The notes beneath the pieces were generated by a model that saw nothing but the letters and a program-made list of their open reading frames with translations, did no database searches and was not told the DNA's origin. A program made the translations under genes and the position numbers. From the NCBI GenBank assembly GCA_002633005.1, contig NMRA01000078.1, positions 880,233 to 944,232 of the forward strand: DNA of 64,000 bases. The letters run 5' to 3'. Positions 1-12,153 of this stretch are shown one piece after another (the stretch's first letter is position 1; every line of letters begins with the position of its first letter). This stretch comes from Phoronis australis (lineage: Eukaryota > Phoronida > Phoronidae).

Positions 1-960
1 AAAAAGTTGAGTTCACGATTTTGGGAACTGAAATAGGGACTGCTCGAAGAAAAAGTTTCATAACGGGAGTATTTGTTCGAGTTGGAAGGAATTAAACACA
101 TCGACAACCTCCTAAGGTGTTCCTCTATGCGCAAAAGGTATTTGTAACAACGTGACTTTGATGGTTTAGTCGGTGCGAGGCATAATTCGCCGAAAAGCTT
201 CCGGCGTACAGAGCGCCTATAGCCTCTACATCGCCTCTGCTTCGGGCCAACAGAGGCGATGGTCATTGCCTAATGACATCATACCACCTGTCGCTTGCAC
301 TAACTTGATAAACAACATTGCTTTCATAAGGGATAGGTGACTTCAGTTTACACAGCATATTGGAAAGTTTGCGAAGAGGTTTTTAAAGGCTGAATGTGAC
401 AACTGTAAGGAATTCTATATTGGACTCACACAGAGATGCCCTGTGACAGGCTGAAAGAACATAACACCTCTGACAAGTAAAATCTATAGGCATTGTGATG
501 TATAGTTTGCCAAAAAGTTTCCGGTTATGAAGAGCTATAGGAGCTTCACCCTCTTTACTGGGGCCAGCTAGAAATGGTGGCCCCTGTCTATTCCGAACCT
601 AGACAGTGACCGCCGTCTTGACTGGTCTCCGATACAGTGAAGCTCCAATAGGCGCTTAATTCATATGCTGGAAGTTTTTCGTGTTAAAAATGACCAGTTG
701 CCGATTTGGGCAACTGAACGAAGGACTGCTCAAAAAAGTTTGATTACAGGAGCATTTGTTTGAGTTTGAAGGAATAAGACATGACGGACTCATAAGGCGC
801 TCCCTCTAGGCGCTAAAGGTACTTATAACAATGTGACTGTTAGATGTTTTAATCAGTGCGAGGCGTAAGTTGAAGGACCTATGAGAGCTTCACTGCCCTG
901 ATGGCCAGTCGAGACGATGGTACTGTCTAGGTGACCTGGTGGCTGACACTGACTGAGTTC
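1..960. mobile_element. Degraded Penelope-like element remnants and related repeats
   Basis: This stretch holds two diverged copies of one repeat. Bases 1-210 and about 690-870 share 'ggactgctc', 'gtatttgttcgagtt'-like and 'caacgtgact'-like blocks in the same order. Between them, on the + strand at about 386-470, a short frame reads AECDNCKEFYIGLTQR before a stop. It matches the Cys-x2-Cys...YIG-x-T core of the GIY-YIG endonuclease that ends Penelope-like reverse transcriptases. No reverse transcriptase domain is visible. Bases 190-285 are an inverse match to the foldback insert at 43135-43283. The element type rests on the short endonuclease match, and the outer limits are uncertain. Confidence 0.5.
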
Positions 961-1948
961 TGAACCAGGCCCATGAAAACTTAATAATTATTTTGATTTT
1001 TAGAACATACCTTTATTTAAGTAAAGATGGGAGAACAGTGTGTGCCATTATATCGCTATATATAGGATTGCTGGAAGTCTGTCGAGGTTCGCAATCTTGC
1101 CACTTGTTCGTTGTCTTGTCTTGTAAATCCCCGAGGTTATTTGACCCAGCACTATGTGACACACGTGATTGGCTGCTGCTCGATCTTCGATCAGGATTAG
1201 ATTTCCGGTCGTTCTATAAAGCGATTTAATTTCATACGCCGTTCTCCCTTATTGTGCAGTTACGGTGAGCTTAGCCACAGGTAATATGTTCTAAAAAATC
1301 AAAATAAACTCCCGTGTTCCAAACCATGTAGTTATTTGAGCATTGTGGTAATACATGCAGGACAATGTAAGAATTCCTACATAGTATAACAATGTGGGAA
1401 TTTTTACGATTCGTGTTATCTAATACCTTAGCTTTTAACTTTAGGAGGTTGCACCATATCCTAATCTAAGTGACGGCACATCCTCATGCAGCCTGTACTC
1501 CAGAAGATTTGCTGAAAATTAAGTTTAACTCTGGGTAAGACTCGTTTCTATTTGTACCTTTCAAATTACTTACCTTTGAAGGCATTTGTAGTCTCTAAAT
1601 TTGTCCAACTCAAACACATATGTCCACAATCAACACTTTTGGAGTTGTTCCTCCATCTGCGAAATTAAAGGCTGAATTCTGTTTTAGACAAACTGCTTGA
1701 GGTCAAATGGAAATTTACAGTTGGTTATGGGGGAGATCATCTGTTTGCCAGTCTCACTGAGCGGAGGCAGCACCGATGGGGGACAGACATGTCTAATTAA
1801 CACACAACTTCAGTTCAGCATTACTCTGGTAGATCTACAGACAAACTGCAATAATTTCTCAATAGTTATGAGAAAAACATTGACATTCTTCAACTTATAT
1901 TTCTTTTCATGTTAGCTCTTAATCCTTGGACAGGGTAATTTTAGTTTG

Positions 1949-2150
1949 CAGGGCTTGGAATTTTCCGCGGAAACGCGGATTTCCGCTTTTTTCAAATGTT
2001 CTGTCCGCATATTTTATTATATTTCCGCATAAAAAATCGGATTTGATGTAAAATTTCCGCGGCAAATTCCTTTCTTACCGCGGCGTTGCCGACGACGTTC
2101 ACCTCGAAAAGCGGAAGTTGCTCTTTATGTTTTGGAGGAACGCAAAATTG
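1949..2150. repeat. CAGGGCTTGGAAT-type interspersed repeat
   Basis: The sequence begins CAGGGCTTGGAATTTTCCGC and continues with several TTTCCGC motifs. A closely similar sequence lies in opposite orientation at about 28985-29176, ending ATTCCAAGCC. Terminal CAGGG is typical of hAT-family DNA transposons and their non-autonomous derivatives, so a hAT-like MITE is likely. No coding capacity is visible. Confidence 0.55.
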
Positions 2151-2829
2151 TCAAAATCTGGTCCAACTTAAATTTCTACACTAACAGCCAATGAGCATTT
2201 GTTTATCCTAAATTCTTACTCGGATATGGGTCACTATCACAGGTTGTGTTTCGCATTTTTTAGTCACTACCAAGCCTCGCAGCTGCAAAATAAATTTCAA
2301 AATTTCACGTAAAAACTAACAATAGCACAACTTCCATCAATGCAACAGTGCAAGAAAGAATATCCTCAAACTCAGGGAGAGCAACGTAACGCGCTTAATG
2401 ATCCTCAATTTCCTTGCTGTTACCACTTACTAATCTTCGTGGCTGCCAAGCTTTTCATTCATGACTGGCAATTATACTTTATTTTTGATTTCAAGAGTAG
2501 CCCTCATCGGTTCTAGTACATTTTCATAATTACACACAATATGCTACTTTTTGAGCTGCATTTTACCCTATTTAGCCGACTAAAAACGAAAATCAATATT
2601 AGGCCTTTTACTCTGACTGGTAAATTCTTTACTGTGATAGGGCCCTATTTTAGTTACCAACAAGAAATTGAAAACATCAGTGACTCGAGAAAAAAGTTAA
2701 CTTTGAAAGGTCAACTAATTTTGTCCAAAATTTTAGAGATTTTATGACGACGATAGACTAGTGTGATTTCTGCATATTTATTGAAGACAGTTATTGTATT
2801 ACCTTCGTCTACATTTTTGTCACAGATAA

Positions 2830-5800
2830 ATGCCCAGATTGCGATGGCGCCCCCTAGCATTGGCGGTGTGTTTGTTGTTGACTCTGTATATATTGTTGCA
2901 CTGTGGAGAGAGACAGGAACCAGTCATGGTGGATACAGGTAAATCCAACATGCTATAGTAAATTATTCCCGTAGGTAATTTTGGATGTACTAAGTTAGGT
3001 GATGGTACGGAATGAAGGGATAGCTACTGTAATCGTGTGAGAGTGTTAAGGATCAGATGAGGCTATGAATAATCGTAGATTCAGTAGAAAAATGTTGAAA
3101 TTTGGCTTGCTTTGTAACATCATATCTCACCACCAACTGATTGGATTCAAATGAAACATTCAATTGCAGTGATTTGTGTTTTATTCACTAAAACATTTTA
3201 GGAAATTGTTTATGAAATGTTTAACTTTTGCACAATGCCTCAAGGTATTATTGAAAACTGAGGCCTTTGAGATTTTAATAAAAAAAGTCAAAAGTTGCAT
3301 GGCAAAAAATTAATATTAAAAAGTGTGGTTATTTTTAAAACAAAAACTCATGCGTTGGGTAAGGCTGTTCTTACGATATTTCTTAAGTTGCTCCCGTTCC
3401 CTCATGCCCTACAATCCTCTGAAATGGGGGAGTTTGTTTGCAAAATATTTTATTTTCCCTCTTGGCAGTGTTGGAGTTTGCTCATTTTTGTTCAGAAACG
3501 TTTCATTTTTACTGCTAAAAAACATTTGCCTGATTGCAAAAAAAATATTTTGGGTACTTGCATTTTACGGTCAATCACATGAAGGGAAATAAACTGAATT
3601 TCTATGTAAAATTATAGACTGCTGTGATTTGGTTGTGTCATTTGTGAATTTGTTGAACACAAGTTAAAAGTATGCAACTACAAAATTAATAAAGATGTAC
3701 ATAGAAACTAACAGTCTTGAAACATTTATTATTGTGAAAATAAACACTTTACTTTAAAACTGTGTAATGTACGGTGCAAGTCTGGCAAGGAATTTCTCTA
3801 TAAAAAGCAGTTTATGTTGCAAAGTCAAAATACATTTTGGGCTGGGGGGGGCTAACTCGTCTGCATAGTGGCTTAGAATTTTGCAAATGGTTATAAATCA
3901 CAGGTGCCATTCACATATAATAGACTTTTTGAAATTGACATACAAGGTCAGTGAAAGTAGTTCTTTGTGAACCCTGCTCGTTGTCATACAACTGTCCCAG
4001 TTAGCCTGTGCAAGTAAACACAGCTTATGCTCCTGGCTGAAAACGAATAATTGTTTTATTGCCCCCTTTGGATTCTGAATTGGGAAGCCTGGAATGATAG
4101 GAAGTCAAACAGTACGATTCAGTATCCTTCTGAGTGTTTATATCATCCTATTGTTAGATTTGGACGACCCTGTTGATCCTACATGGAGCCCCTTTGAACC
4201 TTATCACCATCGGGGTCAGAAAGTCAAACCATTTGTACTTCCTGCTCATGAAGACGAGAGAAACGTGGTTGAAATATGGGGCAAGGCTTCTGTTGGTAAG
4301 TATTGTCAGAGGAATTTGAATAAACTTTTGCACTTTTGTGATGATGAAGTTTTTGTGGTCAGCATATGTCGACATCAGTTTTGGCAATGTTTAGTTTGAT
4401 GACCTAGGATTTTACGAAGTCACATTTGGGGACCTGGCGTCAAGCTGAGCGTCAGGCACTGAGTCAACTTGTAGAGATTGTTCTCAAACAGTAACACACT
4501 CTCAGTTCTTTACGAGTTAGGAAATCACATCTATTTTGGCTAAGGAACAATTTGAGACCAATTTCACAGTAGTAAGTGGTTTCAAAAGCGGGAAGTGAGT
4601 TTATAGCGCTTTAGAGCTTTCTTCTCTGTTGAAAGTTAACTTCAATCGTGTCAAATCCTTGGTGAGTTTAAAATGTCACATGTTGAAGTTTATGCATTTT
4701 GTTTCTTGATTATTGATGTTAATTTATTATAATTGTATTGGTGTTTGATTTCACAGGTCTATATCTGTGGCAGCATGTACTGCGGGGACCACTGGAAGAA
4801 AAACTTGGAGGTGTGTGGTCATACGGTGAACTGAGCGTTGGACGTATAAAGTTTGTGTAAGTAGATACTACGGTACTACACATTTTTTCTTTCAAGGAAA
4901 ATTCTCTTTCCCCTCTTTCCCCATTTTGTATAAACAGGGCGTTCCTTTGTTGGTACCATTGGCACTGCATATGAATTTGAGTAGTGATATGAATGTGAAT
5001 GCTAATCGAAACAAAATGAGTGCAGCAAAATGAGCGCAGCAAAAGTTTTCCTCTCTGATATACTGTTTTTCTCTTCTCTCATACACTACCTTTTTCTTGT
5101 GGGGATAATCTTCTTTCCCCTTTTTGTATAAACAATGTTCTTTTGGCAAGACCATTTGGTTGTATCAGTAAACTCAAGCAATGTGTTCACTGTCTTCATA
5201 ATAAAGGATATTCTTATTCGGCACGAAGCTTTCAAGTGTTATCATATACTTAGGAGTTTATGGGCGGGCTGCCCACTGCTAAGTCTGGTTGGATTTCTAT
5301 GTTCCATATGTTCATTGGGTCAGGTGATGTGGCCAACAGGTGACTTGTGGACCAGACTTAAAAATGTTTGCAATCTATATTTCCACACCAGTGCAAGATT
5401 TACATAATACAATTTTTCAGGCATGGTGTACTGTCATGGCTTCTCTGTTCCAGTTTCAGGACGGGTCCCGGAGTGACACCCCAACACGTACCCACGGACT
5501 CACAGAATCTCATCCTCGTTCTCAACGGCATGTCACCAGAGAAGATAGTGTTCTCCAAGAAGTGGCTGGAAGCTGTGGCAGGCATGAAAGCCTTAAAAAA
5601 TGTTGGACTCGTGTTGCTAGGAGACGAGGGCTGTCACAATGAGTGGCTACAGCCATACCTGCAGAGGAATGGAGGATTCCTCTCATTTGTATTTCTTGTT
5701 TATGACAGTCCAGAAGTGGATGACAGTGTGTTCTTCCAGTGGCCCCTAGGTGTCGCCACGTAAGTGTTCTGTATTTTCTTGTATTGCTATTTTGTTTTTT

Positions 5801-8800
5801 TTTTCTGACCTGCAGGTCTCGTACCCTGGTTGGACTATTATCTGAGTGGGCCAATGGTTCTTGAGGCTCTAAACTCACTCCAAGCGAACCATGATTTCCT
5901 GCTTAAATGTGTGAAATTATACAAGGTTGTATAGCACCCCAGAAAATGCCAAAATTCACAAACGTTTGGAACGCCATGTCTCAGAGTTGGCATTCTGGGC
6001 TTGGCTAGTCATAATCCAGGACCATAAACCCTTTGTTTATCTGTGTTTAGTTTCATAGTCCAACTGGGACAGTTGCATGACTGAAGTGTTGTCCAAACAC
6101 AGACTTACCATTGATAGAACAAGTTACTCCTGGAACAATTTGTGGCTAGGTTTCAGGGCTATCTAGATGCTTTTGAAGCTAATGTAAAATGTCCCACTTG
6201 TGACAACTTACTTCACGTTATCGAGGTAGGGTAACTTGTTTTAGGGTAACTTCCGCCACTTATAATTGCTGTGTGGCCGCAAATCTGGAGCAAGGCGGAA
6301 GTAATTATCGGCTGCGGTTACATACAGACAGGTGTTCCTTTGCGTGCGGCATTCGCACCAGCTGTTCATTGTCATAGAGAGCAACGACTTCCACCTTACC
6401 TTAGGCATCAGATATATGTGTGTAGGTGCTCCACTTATTGTGGGTATAGTTGCACAAATGCAAGCTGTTCGAGGATAAGTCTGTGTGTGGATGGGACTTA
6501 AGAGCAAGGTTCACAAAGAACCACTTTCACTGACCTTGCATTCCAATTTTACAGCCATCAGCAAAGTTCTAAGCCACTAGGCGGACTAGTTACCATTGCA
6601 AGCATTTCTCCAAAATGCTCTTAGATTGTTTCTAAAATCGGTCTCCTTATTGTGATAAGTTTCTATTTCTGTGACTCAGAGTTTATTGTAATTGACGGCC
6701 TTTAATAATTTTAATTAGTAAGTGTATTTATATGAAGCTAAAAACAGACAATGAGGGCTTTCAGGCAGATCAAATAAACAGTGTGCCCCCTAGTGGCAAT
6801 ATCATTTTATTCTGTTTTCCTTTGTTTCTCTGAAGTTCCGTGACGGATTTCTATGAAATTTGGTGTATAGCTTTCTATTAAAGAAGCAATGACATTTTCC
6901 TGTTTTCGGATGGATTGTACGTTTTTGCGCCATCTAGTGGCTACTTTTATGACACAAATAAACAGCCCTAAAAGCACACCATTTGCGATGCATTCGTGGG
7001 CGCATTTAAACGCTCCGCATTGCTCTTGTTGTTTTTAGCTTGCTAAACAAGGCAGCTTTAAATGAATGTCGTTCTTTGCCACTCAGGTACAGACAGTTCC
7101 CCTTGGTGTCTGATAGTGACCCGTCCATGACTCAGTCAGCAAGACCCTACCTGTGTAATTTCCTGGCTACCATCTACCCTGGCTCCTCGAGGGAACACCT
7201 GCTCAACAAACTGAAAGAGCTCCCCCTTGCAGCAGATTGTTTCGTTAAACCTCGAATGCAGTAAGTAAAAGGGTTTAGAACTTGTTACCTCTGAGTTTTG
7301 ATACTTGAAGCAAAACCAAGATGTTAAAAACTTTTTATGTGTTGAAACAGGGATTAAAGAAATAAGTAAGAGCATTTGTGTGCTATTTGTTTTCAATGTC
7401 TGCAAATGAAATTGGGAAAAACCAGCGTATTTTTCTTCTTAGCCTGTGCTACAATTCCGGAGTTAGATCTACCATAGTAGACTGACATTGTGGAACTTGA
7501 GTTAGAGTAACAGTGGGTTTGATTACTTACTGTGCACTAGTTTAATGCAGTGGAGATTTGTCAAGTCATAATACAAAAATATTGTTACATGTACAGGTGC
7601 TCAAGTTTTTCCATGTTGTTCTGTGTTGGTCAAGTTAAATAAATGTTAATGAAATAACATTTCCATAGAATTTGTATTTGTTGAAAATTTTCACAAAATA
7701 CTACACTTCTGTAAATTGAAGTTTAAAATTTCACAATACTTGAATTTTAAATGTACCCTTGAATGTCTCAGCTCACAAAAATTGCATTTCTGGATTTTGA
7801 TTGCTATGTGCCCACATATACAAGTGAGTGCATATTGCCGTCCTGTCTGTCAGTGCATCTGGGGTCCACCGGCAGCAATATCTCCTGAACCCCAAGCAGA
7901 TACGGCAGAGGTGTTTCTATAAGGTTGACAGCAGATGAGGAGTCTGGAACCAATCCAGCTAACCCTTTGCTGTCTTATGGCAATTGTATTTTTTTATATT
8001 TGCCCTTGTGTCTTTGGAGTTTCTTGACAGATTTTCGTGTAATTTGATGAATAGTTTTCTACTAAATAGATGATGTTGTCTTCTCATTTTCAAATGGAAT
8101 CGATATATTCTACATCACCTAGTGGCCATTTTTATTATTTTTGGAGTCTGCCTCGTAAACCGCTGAAGTGCTATGAAAGTTTTTGGTAGATGTGCTCCTT
8201 TTGAGGAGACTGTGGCCGACATTGATATTCAGGTGAGCCCGGCTGCTTTCGTGCCCCTTAGTGACAATTTTGTTTTTTTGTGTGTCTGTTATTTTATCTC
8301 CTTAACGTTGGAGGATTGTTTTGAAATTTGGCAAGTGTTTTCTGTGAATGCAACTATGGATGACCATGACTTTTGAGTGGATCACCATAATAGTCACTTT
8401 TGTAAGGAGACCAGGATGTGTAAAAGTAATCTCTCTTGCCAAGTTGCATTAGCAGTTCCAATCTTTGTCGCCAGGTGGCTCCCCAGTGAAACCAATATGA
8501 CGAGACAGATGTACATTGATGCACTTAAGACCAGTGATGTCACGTTGCATGCTGTGGGCGAGAACGCCGAATGCTATAGGCTGTACGAAGCATTGTCATT
8601 TGGATCTTTGCCAATAGTTGAAGATGTGCGGGGTATAAAGCCTGGACAGTGCAGTGCCCCCTTTAGGCAGCTCAAAGAACTACGCGCACCTCTTGTGTAT
8701 GTGGAGGACTGGAGTGACTTGGAACAGTTGTTGGCTAAAGAGAAGAAAATGTCGCCAGAAGCCAAGGTGAAACGAAGGAAGGAATTAATAAATTGGTATC

Positions 8801-8874
8801 AGCGCTTCTTAGGAAAACTGAGAAGAAAATTTGTGTCCATAGTTCAAGGAAAATTTTTTCTTGATAAGTTATGA
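2830..8874 (+). CDS. RXYLT1: RXYLT1 (TMEM5), ribitol-5-phosphate xylosyltransferase 1, six exons
   Basis: Joined exons 2830-2938, 4158-4295, 4757-4856, 5421-5759, 7087-7260 and 8475-8874 give 1,260 nt, or 419 residues plus stop, close to the 443 of the human protein. Every junction keeps frame and has GT/AG ends. Exon 1 encodes a short basic N-terminus and a signal anchor (residues about 8-24), as expected for a type II Golgi protein. Characteristic stretches are 'LYLWQHVL' (exon 3), 'LVYDSPEVDDSVFFQWPLGVA' shortened here to its FQWPLGVAT end (exon 4), and AECYRLYEALSFGS with PIVEDV (exon 6), the nucleotide-sugar-binding end of the fold. Family knowledge: the enzyme adds xylose to ribitol phosphate on alpha-dystroglycan in the Golgi during matriglycan synthesis. 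The start is the ATG just before the anchor. Introns 4 and 5 hold repeats. No defect is seen. Confidence 0.93.
3945..4080. repeat. Interspersed repeat in RXYLT1 intron 1, inverted copy at about 6040-6535
   Basis: The block 'caaggtcagtgaaagtagtt' and the sequence after it reappear inverted at about 6498-6533 in intron 4. 'caactgtcccagtt' and the following AAACACAG block have an inverted counterpart near 6060-6110. The two copies lie in different introns of one gene and could pair in the pre-mRNA. The family is not recognised. Confidence 0.45.
6776..6965. repeat. 'CTAGTGGC'-ended intronic repeat, copy 1
   Basis: A unit of about 180 bp in RXYLT1 intron 4 is bracketed by CCCCCTAGTGGC and GCGCCATCTAGTGGC. 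Its core reads 'gaaatttggtgtatag'. Diverged copies with the same order of motifs are at about 7960-8140 and 8235-8400 in intron 5. The CTAGTGGC ends recur elsewhere in the window (about 12113 and 50147). It is non-coding and probably an old transposon family. Confidence 0.45.
7960..8400. repeat. 'CTAGTGGC'-ended intronic repeat, two further diverged copies
   Basis: Two successive, more diverged units of the repeat at 6776-6965 occupy RXYLT1 intron 5. Each has a 'cctttgtgtctttggagttt'-like or 'ttatctccttaacgttgga'-like block, then 'aatttg(a/g)...ttttct', then a degenerate CTAGTGGCC or CCATAATAGTCAC end. They stop just before exon 6 at 8475. Confidence 0.35.
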
Positions 8875-9019
8875 CATATCTTTGAAAGTTTTATCTTTTA
8901 AAGAAGGTGCTCAGTGAATGAAGTTCGCTCACAGGATATAATTAATTAATTAATTTTCCATAACTTGTGAAATGAAGTTTGCCAGTTTGCAAGCAGTGTT
9001 AATTTTAGACAGGGTTTGA

Positions 9020-9025
9020 AATAAA
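9020..9025 (+). terminator. Candidate poly(A) signal of RXYLT1
   Basis: AATAAA lies about 146 nt after the RXYLT1 stop codon in a TA-rich stretch. It is the first canonical hexamer downstream. Transcript ends were not available to test it. Confidence 0.45.
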
Positions 9026-9506
9026 GGTGGCTACAGATCTGCATTTTCTGTGGTTTAGACAACCTGCGACTATGACACAAACTGTCTGTGGATGCATGGA
9101 GAAAGCTCTCTGCCTTCAGACAAACCGAAGAACTTTTCCCAAGTCCTGCTGAATCAAAAGGTTCAAAGAAACTGTTTTGTTTAGATAGGCTTGCTATAAG
9201 GCAGCTGATCAAGGTTATTACTGGACAATGCAACCTAGCTTTTGCGCCGTGACACCACACGCCACATGGCATGTTCATTTTGTCCCATCTGTGGCTTGGA
9301 CTCCTCAATATCTGGTGGAGATTTGTCCTGCCTACAACAGACACGGTAATCTACTACTTGATGGGCACATATCCTCCCTGGTTAACATTGTTAATTCATA
9401 CAGGTTTAATAGTCTTTCTGTCTTTCTGAAACAAACAGGGAGATTGGAAGAAAGATTTTAGCCATGAGGAATCCGGTGATGTCATGTCCCCATGAGTCAT
9501 AATCAG

Positions 9507-9592
9507 GTTATTAGTGTAATGGGCCCGGCCTTGTGGCCTAAACTTGCCTGATGTACCGCAAATGGCATAAAGCCACCTGCACCCTTTTTTTA
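9507..9592 (+). mobile_element. T-tailed SINE-like element, diverged copy
   Basis: The blocks TAATGGGCCC, 'gatgtaccgcaaatg' and CCACCTGCAC followed by a T run match in order the young insert at 56879-57007, which has a clear target duplication. This copy is more diverged and its 5' end is unclear. The shared 3' end (CCACCTGCAC then Ts) defines the family. Confidence 0.5.
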
Positions 9593-10018
9593 ACTTATGA
9601 TTATAATAGCGATCTCAGCTGAGGTCTGGTTTCTGACATCATGCTAGGCACATGACATGAGGTGCTGTGTTAAGCAACTTTGAACTGCCTGTTATTTCCA
9701 AGCCTAGGAATTTCTGTCACATTTCAGAAGGTATTTTTGTCATAGAAGGCAGTTTTATCTGCTTACGGTGACATTTTTTTGCAAATATGTGTTTTTTTTA
9801 TGTTTGCAATCATGCAACAAAGCTTGCTCTCTCAGAGAAGCTAACAGAAGGCTTGGTGTGCATTATAACAATTGTTTTGTTATTTTGTAGGGCATCAATT
9901 ATCTTGGTGAGATGACAATCTCTAAAAACTGTCTGATAAACGATGTTTATGCTTAAACGTAATAATGGCACATAAAAGTGTTTCTTTTCCATTTCTCAAA
10001 TTTCTCGATTTGCCGAGT

Positions 10019-11470
10019 TCCATCCTCAGCAATTTGTCCCCACCCTTCCTTCATATGTTAAAGATACAAATCATTTTCTTAATATAATTAAAAATATCAC
10101 AGATTTACCCAAAAATGACCTCCTAGTTACTCTTGATGTTGAAAGCTCATACACTAATATTCATCAACATGAAGGCATGGAAGCCTGCATCAAAATTCTT
10201 AACTAATAACCCTAATCATACCTACATCATTCATTCACTCTCTTCTTGAAGATGTACTTATCGTGAATCACTTCACCTTCAATGATAAGCATTATCTTCA
10301 AATATTAGGTACAGCTATGGGCATTAGAGTTGCCCCTACTTTTGCAAGCCTTTTTATGGGAAATCTTGAAAATAACTTCATCAAATGTTGTTCCGAAAAA
10401 CCTCTTCTCTGGCTGAGGTACATTGACCACATTTTTATGATCTGGACCCATGCCCCACAAAAATTACATGCATTCTTAGAAAATATTAACAAATTTCACC
10501 CCCAATAAAGTTCACCCACGACATTTCTCAAGATAAAATTTCATTTTTAGATGTCACTGTCATCATTAGTAATGATAAACTAGAAACGGACTTATTCTGT
10601 AAAGAAATTGAGAAGCACCAATATCTGTCGTATCACTCATGTCGTCCCTTTCACTGCAAGAAAAACCTTCCATATGGTACTGCACATTTGTGGCATTTGT
10701 TCAGAAGAAACTGCCTTAAATATTAGTTTAAAAGAACTCAAACATTACTTACTTCAACGCCATTTCCCCTTACATCTTATACACAAACAGTTTGACAAAG
10801 TCCGCTCAATCACAAGAAATGAATCTTTAAGAACTTAAACGAAAGATTATAGTACTTTTAATAGAATACCTTTCATAACCATGTTCAATGGGTGTTTAAA
10901 CATCATGTCTTCAGAAAACACCTTTCCACTCTGCATATTTCCCCTCGTATGAAAAACCTATTTCTTCATCCACCTAAAATTTCTTGGAGAATATGTAAAA
11001 GCTTAAAAAATATTTAGTTAGAGCAAATATGAACTATAAAAGCCAAAGTGACAAATCTATTGGTAACACATAATGTAACAAATCTAGATGCAAAATGTGT
11101 AACTTTATAACGACAATACTTTCTTCCAGTCTTCTCAAACTATTTTTCTGACTGCACCACCAACAATATCATTTACCTAATAACATGTAGAAAATGTTTC
11201 GTTCAATGTGTAGGACAAACTCAACATAATCTGCAAACTCGGTTTCCCAATCATAGATTTAACATAATACATAAAAATATTTCTGATACTATAGGTAATC
11301 ATTTCAATTCCAAAAAACATAATCTACAAGATCTTTCTGTACAAATAATAGAAAACTCCAATATCCCAGAACCCCTCACAGACTTAAAAGAGAACAATTT
11401 TGGACAGATAAGCTTAACACACTTGAACCCAATGGATTAAACATTAAGAAGAAAAGACAAAACGTTGAAT
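10019..11470 (+). pseudogene. Broken Penelope-like retroelement (RT plus GIY-YIG endonuclease)
   Basis: The reading frame is interrupted many times, but conserved blocks come in the right order. At about 10120 the peptide LLVTLDVESSYTNIHQHEG matches RT motif A of Penelope-like elements (usual form LDVxSLYTNIP). At 10300-10450 come LGTAMGIRVAPTFASLFMG and then WLRYIDHIFMIW, the motif C region. A linker follows with 'KISFLDVTV'-type sequence. At about 11160-11400 is the endonuclease remnant NIIYLITCRKC...CVGQT. Motif C normally carries two acidic residues after YI; here the second is His, so the copy would be inactive even without its frameshifts. The second Tyr of GIY-YIG is also Cys. No intact terminal repeats are seen at its ends. 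Confidence 0.8.
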
Positions 11471-11479
11471 TGAACATGA

Positions 11480-12064
11480 ACTTTTTTATTTGTGCTGCGA
11501 TCGTCCGGTTTTTAAACATAAAGACTTTAAATCATATCCTTTAATTACTTTTTTCCGCAACAATTTATCATGTTCATTACGCCAAATATCAGATGTCATT
11601 TATCATATCATATTTGATTTTACTTTATTTCTATTTCTGTTAACAAAGGATGTTATTATATCCAAAAATTTCAGTGATCCATTTTTGTTGTTTTATTTAC
11701 ATTCTGCTTTTCCACACACAAGTGTATCCTTTAGAGGATATGCATCGCTTCTTTTATTTTCATATTTATTTTCTAGGTTATGTACATTTGAAGGTATGTT
11801 ATGTTGCACAGATTTCTTTTCTATTAAAAAATACAAATGGGCACTGTGTTTGTTAAATTTCATTATCAATAAATAATTATTTAAAAGGATTTGAGGCCAC
11901 ACAGAGAGAGGTCTTTGAAAAAAAATGTTTGCTTGTTTGTCTTGTGTTTTGTGGTAGGTGACACTCACTATAGTGGATTTTAATGGGGTGAAAACTCCCT
12001 TTCGAATTCGTGGAATTCACTAAAACCTTGAATGGATTCTCTGGATTCACCACCTTAAACTTGA
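11480..12064. other. Intergenic AT-rich stretch, no supported gene
   Basis: This is very AT-rich sequence between the Penelope-like remnant and the 3' end of the GPCR. The open frames here are low-complexity Phe/Leu-rich translations with no family match that I can recognise. No structured repeat was noticed. Confidence 0.5.
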
Positions 12065-12070
12065 TTTATT
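12065..12070 (-). terminator. Candidate poly(A) signal of the GPCR gene
   Basis: TTTATT on the + strand is AATAAA on the minus strand, about 84 nt past the GPCR stop codon. The distance is typical of a 3' UTR in a compact single-exon gene. It was not tested against transcripts. Confidence 0.4.
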
Positions 12071-12153
12071 ACAGTTTTGCGATTATAACGTTTCAGCATA
12101 ACCTAATTAGCACTAGGTGGCGCTTTAGCCATCCTCTTGTTACTATAACAATC

